A DNA stretch of 6,593 nt from Planctomycetaceae bacterium. GTDB taxonomy: Bacteria; Planctomycetota; Planctomycetia; Pirellulales; UBA1268. Every line of letters begins with the position of its first letter. Position 1 is the first letter of the stretch. The stretch is taken from positions 1 to 6,593 of the forward strand of contig JAUWWJ010000091.1 of NCBI GenBank assembly GCA_030616935.1, written 5' to 3'. The notes under the pieces are model-generated. The model saw nothing but the letters and a program-made list of their open reading frames with translations. It was not told where the DNA came from and ran no database searches. This document shows positions 1-4,738 of the stretch, in pieces. The position numbers and the translations under genes were made by a program.

Positions 1-721
1 AGACATACCCACTGTGCACCCACCTAAAATTCTGAAAATGACCTGTCTCTTTTATGACACAGGCGATGGCACTACACTCTTCACCATCTTGGACAAATGC
101 TATGCGGCCCTCACTCCCCCCCTGCCCTGCTCCACACCCCTGAAGCAACGCAACTGAGTACCAACCCGTCTCTCGAAAACAACACCGCCATGCTGCTGCG
201 TCCCCCTGATTAGTCCAAAACCCAACAGTATTTTTATATGTTTGGGGTTCGAACCTTAATTTTTCACCTTGGGTTTGCGCAGCACTCGCGCGGAGGAACA
301 TCGAACCGTCGGGGGCCGGCTCTATCCTTTGCTGTTCTGATACAAGAACTGGCGCAACATCGAATGTGACGAGAAGTTGTCCGTCTTCTGGAAACGCCGA
401 ATCCCACTGGAACCGCCATTGGGTCGGTTCAGGATGGACCTTTACTTTGATGCCTGGACTGCCGATACATTCCACGCTCGCGAGCGCAGCACAGAACCGA
501 GGTGTCATAATATGCTGATGCTTTCTTCCAGCCTCTGATGGAATGATCTGTATGTGTCGATCTTTCCGTACGGCCGAAGCAACCCCATTGAACCCCGGAT
601 GGCTTGTATCTAAGGACATAGACGATGCACTGGAACTCGGTTTGCTCTCCTGAGCAGACCCGGTCATACAATGAGCGCATCCAACAAGCAGGCCAGCTAC
701 AAACAGTTTTCTGAATACCAT
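1..721 (-). CDS. Exported (probably lipid-anchored) protein with a carbohydrate-enzyme-associated domain; C-terminus beyond the left edge
   Basis: An uninterrupted frame of 240 codons runs from the ATG at 721-719 off the left edge. It starts MVFRKLFVAGLLVGC: basic residues, a hydrophobic stretch and a lipobox (LVGC, Cys15), so a signal peptidase II lipoprotein is likely; cleavage after GSA (residue 23) by signal peptidase I is the alternative. Residues 25-75 look like a polar linker. From about 155 it reads like a module frequent in planctomycete secreted sulfatase/glycosidase-type proteins: VGFWTNQGDAAAW (166-178), LLQGCGAGQGGSEG (192-205), ETGHFQNF (225-232). In that module the segment is thought to be a beta-sandwich that accompanies catalytic domains. 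Residues 85-150 are not recognised. The visible part has nine cysteines, which would suit disulfides outside the cytoplasm. AGAAGGG ends nine bases before the ATG. The gene lies 51 bases after the kinase stop and may share its transcript. No catalytic domain is visible, so the function is open. Confidence 0.82.
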   Translation of the reverse strand, partial: MVFRKLFVAGLLVGCAHCMTGSAQESKPSSSASSMSLDTSHPGFNGVASAVRKDRHIQIIPSEAGRKHQHIMTPRFCAALASVECIGSPGIKVKVHPEPTQWRFQWDSAFPEDGQLLVTFDVAPVLVSEQQRIEPAPDGSMFLRASAAQTQGEKLRFEPQTYKNTVGFWTNQGDAAAWRCCFRETGWYSVALLQGCGAGQGGSEGRIAFVQDGEECSAIACVIKETGHFQNFRWVHSGYV

Positions 722-730
722 CCGCGAACA

Positions 731-737
731 CCCTTCT
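731..737 (-). promoter_or_regulatory. Ribosome binding site of the exported protein
   Basis: AGAAGGG on the minus strand, nine bases before the ATG at 721-719. It supports this start, which is also the one that places a signal peptide at the N-terminus. The next codons upstream in the same frame contain no ATG, GTG or TTG before the TGA that ends the kinase gene. Confidence 0.6.
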
Positions 738-772
738 GCAATGGTTTGTCTGAGTCTTTCCTGGAGTACCGA

Positions 773-1870
773 TCAGCGGACAACTCGTGCACCTGCCCCA
801 GAAAGTACCTTCTCAACTTCTTCTCTCGTCGCCATCGACGTATCACCGGGTGTTGTCGACGCCAGTGCACCGTGGGCAGCACCGTAATTTACAGCCAGCT
901 GTGGATCATTACGTTCAAGAAACCCAAAGGCTAATCCACTTGCAAAACTATCTCCGCCGCCTACTCGGTCGAGAATCTCCAGTTCTGGAAATTTCTGGCT
1001 ATCGTAGATTTCACCTTCGTGCCAGAGAATAGCCGACCAATCGTTGCGAGTTGCAGTAAGAACTCGCCTCAATGTCGTTGCAGCAACCTGGAAGTTTGGA
1101 AACTCTGTAACAGCCTGTTGAATCATTCGCTTGAAGGCATCAGTTTCAATTTCACTAATTGACTCGTCAACACCTTCGACCTCGAATCCAAGTGATGCCG
1201 TAAAGTCTTCTTCATTACCAATCATCACATCCACATGTTTTGCAATCTCTCGATTCACTTCACGTGCTTTTTCAAGACCACCAATACTTTTCCAAAGGCT
1301 CGGACGGTAATTGAGATCATAGGACACAATGGTGCCATGTTTTTTTGCCGCGGTAACCGCTTCAATTGTGAGGGCAGCTGTTGTTTCTGATAAGGCAGCG
1401 AAAATGCCACCTGTATGAAACCACCGGGCACCGATCTCCCCAAAGATCTTTTCCCAATCGACGTCACCCGGCTTCATTTGACTCGCGGCTGTGTTGCCGC
1501 GATCCGGATTGCCAACGGCTCCGCGAATACCATGCCCACGCTCTGTAAAATTGAGGCCGTTGCGTACCGTTCGTCCCATGCCATCATCATCACGCCACAC
1601 AAGGAAATCTGTACAGACGCCACCTTGTAGGATGCAGTCTTCAATGAGATGGCCAACCTCGTTATTGACAAACGAAGACACGACTGCCGTACGAAGACCA
1701 AAGCATTTCCTGAGACCTCGGGTGACGTTGTATTCTCCACCGCCTTCCCATGCTTGAAATTGTCTTGCGGTTCGTATGCGTCCCTCTCCCGGATCGAGAC
1801 GCAGCATAACCTCACCTAAAGATACTGCATCAAACCCACATTGCTCTCGTGCCTTCAGTGCTAACGCCAT
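773..1870 (-). CDS. kdgK: PfkB-family sugar-acid kinase, 2-keto-3-deoxygluconate kinase type
   Basis: Complete protein of 365 residues in the ribokinase/PfkB fold. Members of the KDG kinase branch phosphorylate 2-keto-3-deoxygluconate with ATP, giving KDPG, which an aldolase then splits to pyruvate and glyceraldehyde 3-phosphate; they act in the cytoplasm. Visible landmarks are the N-terminal strand FDAVSLGEVMLRLDP (13-27), the sugar-binding PfkB motif GGGEYNV (43-49), the DLNYRPSLW segment (185-193), GNEEDF (218-223) and the C-terminal signature DRVGGGDSFASG (301-312). Asp307 is the expected catalytic base, and the glycines before it form the anion hole. The usual GAGD is GGGD here, a mild change that keeps the essential residues. 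Length is slightly above the typical 310-350. A strong ribosome binding site sits before the ATG. The gene follows the Ldh-type dehydrogenase by 19 bases, so co-transcription is very likely. Kinase family is secure; the exact substrate (KDG, a related 2-keto-3-deoxy acid or another keto sugar) is inferred. Confidence 0.9.
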   Translation of the reverse strand: MALALKAREQCGFDAVSLGEVMLRLDPGEGRIRTARQFQAWEGGGEYNVTRGLRKCFGLRTAVVSSFVNNEVGHLIEDCILQGGVCTDFLVWRDDDGMGRTVRNGLNFTERGHGIRGAVGNPDRGNTAASQMKPGDVDWEKIFGEIGARWFHTGGIFAALSETTAALTIEAVTAAKKHGTIVSYDLNYRPSLWKSIGGLEKAREVNREIAKHVDVMIGNEEDFTASLGFEVEGVDESISEIETDAFKRMIQQAVTEFPNFQVAATTLRRVLTATRNDWSAILWHEGEIYDSQKFPELEILDRVGGGDSFASGLAFGFLERNDPQLAVNYGAAHGALASTTPGDTSMATREEVEKVLSGAGARVVR

Positions 1871-1877
1871 TCCTTCA

Positions 1878-1885
1878 CCCCTTCT
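1878..1885 (-). promoter_or_regulatory. Strong ribosome binding site of the kinase gene
   Basis: AGAAGGGG on the minus strand, seven bases before the ATG at 1870-1868, inside the 19-base gap after the Ldh-type dehydrogenase. A second purine run, GAAGGA, touches the start codon. This is the clearest Shine-Dalgarno sequence in the window and fixes the kinase start. Confidence 0.7.
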
Positions 1886-1889
1886 ATTT

Positions 1890-2987
1890 TTATTCTACAC
1901 AAACAGTGGCCAGACCTTGTTTATCAATAGGGTCCGAACCGGACTCAAGAGCAATTTCATTGAGGGCATCAACTTCTGCTACTGAAAAGAGCAAACCACC
2001 GGCAGTTTCGCTACGACGCGCAAAGTTCGCTTCAAGTTGCCCTGGGAGCAAGCACGAATCATTCCCATGCCCCAAGATATCCTCAATAACTACTTTGATA
2101 TTTTCAGTCTGCGTTCGATTCTTTGCGAATACTTTGGATGATATAGCCTCGGGGTGGATCACTTGAAAAAAGAAATTACACGTCTGTTTTTCACCCTCTA
2201 CTGGTTGTCGGCTTCGGATCGTTGGTAGGGAGCCACCAATAAAAGCGGCAACAATCTCATTCATTAAGGCCAATCCATATCCCTTGTGGGCACCAAATGG
2301 GACCAGTGAAACGGCAGCATTCGGATCTGTTGTTGACTTTCCATCCTTATCGACTGCTGCATGGGGCGGCAGTTGCTTTCCTTCTCTCTGGAATTGCTGC
2401 ACTCTTCCCATGGCGATAACTGATGTTGCCCAGTCAATTACGACGGGAAACCCAACTGCATCGGTTGTTGGGAAACCCCAGGAATGAGGATTCGTACCGA
2501 GCGTCGGATAGCTTCCACCAAATGGAACAACCTCAGCGAGAGATGCCGTACAGTTCGTAACAGCTATGTACCCTCTCTTCGCGGCCTCCATCACATACCC
2601 CCCACCCCATAAGTAATGAAAGGCATTATCAACTGATACTGTTCCACTACCGTGTTTTTCTGCAAGTTCGATGCAGCGATCAATCGCCTCCCATGCAACT
2701 GCCTGACCCAGCTTCTTCTTCGCGTCCCAGACTTCCACCGCATCAAATCTATTTTCGAGTCGCTCTATATCAGCCCCAGGAACACAGCCCCCAACAGCGG
2801 ACCCAAACAGATCATCAAGATGAATTGCTTTAATCGCATTATGTGTCCGGATCCCATGGCGTGTAGCAGCCGTGGCTAGCTTCGCAGCCTGCTCCGCCTC
2901 ACTCGAAGTAAAACCACGCTTGTGATACGCTTCACAAACAATACGCTCATGGTCTGCAACCGAAACAACATAAAACTCTTCTGACAT
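1890..2987 (-). CDS. Ldh/malate dehydrogenase-family NAD(P)-dependent 2-hydroxy/2-keto acid oxidoreductase
   Basis: Complete protein of 365 residues in the malate/L-lactate dehydrogenase family (the fold of AllD, ComC, DlgD and DpkA), unrelated to Rossmann-type lactate dehydrogenases. Known members interconvert 2-hydroxy and 2-keto acids such as ureidoglycolate, sulfolactate and 2,3-diketo-L-gulonate, or reduce cyclic imino acids, with NAD(P)H. Family landmarks are TRHGIRTH (42-49, the catalytic His region), NAFHYLWGG (121-129), the cofactor and substrate segment VVPFGGSYPTLGTNPHSWGF (153-172), VIDWATS (183-189) and PFGAHKGYGLAL (230-241), which carries a conserved Lys-Gly-Tyr-Gly-Leu run. 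Length is typical. The ATG at 2987 has only a weak purine stretch before it, but the N-terminal FYVVSVADHERIVCEAYHKRGF-type segment argues for it. It lies 43 bases after the D-2-hydroxyacid dehydrogenase and 19 before the kinase. Family assignment is secure; substrate and stereochemistry are not readable from sequence. Confidence 0.9.
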   Translation of the reverse strand: MSEEFYVVSVADHERIVCEAYHKRGFTSSEAEQAAKLATAATRHGIRTHNAIKAIHLDDLFGSAVGGCVPGADIERLENRFDAVEVWDAKKKLGQAVAWEAIDRCIELAEKHGSGTVSVDNAFHYLWGGGYVMEAAKRGYIAVTNCTASLAEVVPFGGSYPTLGTNPHSWGFPTTDAVGFPVVIDWATSVIAMGRVQQFQREGKQLPPHAAVDKDGKSTTDPNAAVSLVPFGAHKGYGLALMNEIVAAFIGGSLPTIRSRQPVEGEKQTCNFFFQVIHPEAISSKVFAKNRTQTENIKVVIEDILGHGNDSCLLPGQLEANFARRSETAGGLLFSVAEVDALNEIALESGSDPIDKQGLATVCVE

Positions 2988-3030
2988 TTAATTTTCACAG
3001 GCTTGAAAACCTGCCCTCTCCAAACCACGA

Positions 3031-4017
3031 TCACTCTACGCACCGCTGTACTGCGACTTCTGGATTCACCTGTGCTAGTGGTGGCTCACCACGCATAGCG
3101 TTTATAAGATTCGTAACTGCTGCAACTGCCTGACGCTGAACACTTTCACGGGTTCTGGAACCAATATGAGGCGTTACAAGACAGTTCGGAAGATGGGTGA
3201 GTGGATGATCTTCCGAAGGTGGCTCTTCGTCAAGTACATCTGTTCCGTAGCCACGCAACGCACCTGACCCAAGGGCTTTGGCAACATCGGCTGTATGAAC
3301 GATTTCCCCCCGTGCACAGTTTAAGACAATAGCATCCGGCTTAAGAAACTTGATCGTTTCCGCACGAACAAGTTCACGGGTTTCAGGTGTGAGGTTTGTA
3401 TGAAGTGACAAATAATCCACACGAGCGAAAAGATCTTGAATCTCCTGGCATCGCTCCACACCATGTTTGGTAGCAAAGTCTTCGTCCCAATACACATCGT
3501 ATCCAATTGCCTGCATGCCAAAAGCATTTGCACGAACTGCAACTTCTTTTCCGATGCGGCCCATGCCCACAATTCCAATTGTTTTCCCAAGAATCTCCCG
3601 CCCAGTTCGCCGTTCCCAGCCCCCCTGCCGCGTTGAGTCTGTGTGAAACAAAAGGTGCTTTTCGAGTGCGAGAAGCAATAAAAATGTGTGTTCAGCTACC
3701 GTTGTGTGGTTTACACCCGGAGTAAAAAGTAACGGTATACCCATTTCTGTGGCTGCTGGGACATCGATCTTATCGACGCCGATCCCGTACTTACTAAGAA
3801 CTTTCAGCCGCGGACTCGCCTGCTGCAGGACTGATCTCGTTATCGCGTCATCGCCACAAATATATCCATCAACATCGCCAACCAAAGAAAGTGTATCCGC
3901 CTCCGACAGTGGACCCCGTGCCGTGACGATGTCCCACCCAGTTTCAACCAACATGTCATGGTGTGGACCCGGTGTGTCCTGAAATGAGGTTGTGGTTATA
4001 AGGATCCGGGGCTTCAT
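3031..4017 (-). CDS. D-isomer-specific 2-hydroxyacid dehydrogenase (phosphoglycerate dehydrogenase-like)
   Basis: Complete protein of 328 residues counted from the ATG at 4017. The family reduces 2-keto acids to D-2-hydroxy acids, or the reverse, with NAD(P)H; members include glyoxylate/hydroxypyruvate reductase, D-lactate dehydrogenase and SerA. The Rossmann motif GMGRIG (151-156) is followed by Asp174 in IGYD, which points to NAD rather than NADP. The catalytic triad is complete: Arg236 in NCARGE, Glu265 in LDEEP and His284 in TPHIGS. SKYGIGVDKID (75-85) and GVNHTTVAEH (101-110) are the usual substrate-loop segments. There is no C-terminal ACT domain, so it is not a long SerA. In-frame TTG at 4029 and GTG at 4026 would add four or three residues, but they lack a ribosome binding site, whereas GGTGA lies five bases before the ATG. 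It is the first gene of the likely metabolic unit. Family secure, substrate unknown. Confidence 0.92.
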   Translation of the reverse strand: MKPRILITTTSFQDTPGPHHDMLVETGWDIVTARGPLSEADTLSLVGDVDGYICGDDAITRSVLQQASPRLKVLSKYGIGVDKIDVPAATEMGIPLLFTPGVNHTTVAEHTFLLLLALEKHLLFHTDSTRQGGWERRTGREILGKTIGIVGMGRIGKEVAVRANAFGMQAIGYDVYWDEDFATKHGVERCQEIQDLFARVDYLSLHTNLTPETRELVRAETIKFLKPDAIVLNCARGEIVHTADVAKALGSGALRGYGTDVLDEEPPSEDHPLTHLPNCLVTPHIGSRTRESVQRQAVAAVTNLINAMRGEPPLAQVNPEVAVQRCVE

Positions 4018-4022
4018 ATCAT

Positions 4023-4027
4023 TCACC
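4023..4027 (-). promoter_or_regulatory. Ribosome binding site that decides the D-2-hydroxyacid dehydrogenase start
   Basis: GGTGA on the minus strand, five bases before the ATG at 4017-4015. It overlaps the alternative TTG (4029) and GTG (4026) codons, so those are unlikely starts. The protein then begins MKPRILITTTSF, the usual first strand of this family. Confidence 0.5.
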
Positions 4028-4056
4028 AAAATGGGTCAATCTGTAAGGAAACGTCG

Positions 4057-4084
4057 AGTGTAGTGAAACAAAATATATTGTGAA
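4057..4084 (-). promoter_or_regulatory. Candidate sigma70-type promoter for the dehydrogenase-dehydrogenase-kinase unit
   Basis: In the 76-base gap between the unknown protein and the D-2-hydroxyacid dehydrogenase, the minus strand reads TTCACA (4084-4079), a 16-base spacer, then TACACT (4062-4057). These match the -35 consensus at five of six and the -10 consensus at four of six positions. Transcription would begin near 4050, giving a leader of about 33 bases. The spacer is AT-rich. It is a plausible but unproven promoter, since planctomycete promoters are poorly defined and such matches occur by chance. No terminator hairpin was found in this gap, so read-through from hrpB is also possible. 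Confidence 0.35.
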
Positions 4085-4093
4085 TACGCGCCC

Positions 4094-4738
4094 CTACACG
4101 GAGGGAACACCTTCACGAAAATGCTCGGCGAGTAACCTCGTGGTCGTACCGTCCCACCCAAACACCTGACAATCAGCATAGTCGTATTCACCAAGGCCGT
4201 TGAGCCCATGTCGTAAAAGCCAATATTTGCTGCCTTCTGCTATTGGGTAGGTACGAAACTCATGATTTCTGGCTGATGGTACTGTTGTTTTTATCCACGC
4301 CCAATAGTTGATATGAAATCGAAACTTGAGATCAGGATCTTCTTTACACCAATACCTGTATTCGTATTCAGTAAGGTAGCAGCAGGAATCGAACAGCGTC
4401 GTGAATTCTTGGTCTCCTGCTATCGTTTCGCAAGCACGCATTCCCACTGGTGTCGTTGTGATAACAACAGCGGGGATGAGGCCATTCCACCGCTCTGCAC
4501 TGGCAAGACGCTGCTCCAACCCGCTCAGCCACGTACGCATCTGATTTTCAAGAAGCCTTTCTTCGGCATCCTGTGCCTGCGCTGACTGAAGAGGACGGAT
4601 TGCTGCCTTTTTCCCAATGGGCCGCATCTTCTTTCGCGAACTATTTAAAAAACAGCGAAGCCTCACAACCCAGGCGTCGATATCTCTCTGTGTCATGGGT
4701 GCAGGTGTGTGGTGGTACCCGGCATTTTCTCTAGCCAT
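4094..4738 (-). CDS. Protein of unknown function translationally coupled to hrpB
   Basis: Complete protein of 214 residues; not assigned to a named family. It has no signal peptide or membrane segment, so it should be cytoplasmic. Residues 33-48 are strongly basic (SRKKMRPIGKK and on), 52-84 look like one amphipathic, possibly coiled-coil helix rich in Glu, Gln and Leu, and 87-98 (LIPAVVITTTPV) resemble a buried strand. The C-terminal half is unusually aromatic: YLTEYEYRYWCKEDPDLKF (121-139), FHINYWAWIKT (141-151) and KYWLLRHGLNGLGEYDYADC (171-190). This pattern recalls uncharacterised planctomycete proteins, from memory only. The ATG lies within the last codons of hrpB, giving an eight-base overlap in another frame, with GGGGGAA just before it; this suggests translation coupled to the helicase. 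A later start at Met15 would avoid the overlap but is less favoured. The basic patch and helicase neighbour make a nucleic-acid or ribosome-related role conceivable, but that is a guess. Confidence 0.8.
   Translation of the reverse strand: MARENAGYHHTPAPMTQRDIDAWVVRLRCFLNSSRKKMRPIGKKAAIRPLQSAQAQDAEERLLENQMRTWLSGLEQRLASAERWNGLIPAVVITTTPVGMRACETIAGDQEFTTLFDSCCYLTEYEYRYWCKEDPDLKFRFHINYWAWIKTTVPSARNHEFRTYPIAEGSKYWLLRHGLNGLGEYDYADCQVFGWDGTTTRLLAEHFREGVPSV

Noticed and set aside
116..122. Run of seven C (seven G in the coding strand) as a possible frameshift or phase-variation site
   Set aside because: The protein matches the same module in one frame on both sides of the run (LLQGCGAGQ before, SEGRIAF after), so no shift is indicated, and seven bases is short for phase variation.
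429..731. A 100-residue open frame on the minus strand starting MFADGIQKTV
   Set aside because: It is a shadow of the exported protein in another frame; the real frame starts at 721, has a signal peptide and a recognisable domain, and stays open to base 1.
722..775. The kinase stop TGA is in frame with the exported protein, with 17 sense codons between, so stop read-through could fuse them
   Set aside because: The downstream gene has its own ATG, ribosome binding site and an N-terminal signal peptide, which would be buried and useless in a fusion.
2998..3013. CAGG...CCTG inverted repeat in the 43-base gap between the two dehydrogenases
   Set aside because: The stem is only four base pairs with an eight-base loop and no following T run, so it is neither a terminator nor a convincing operator.
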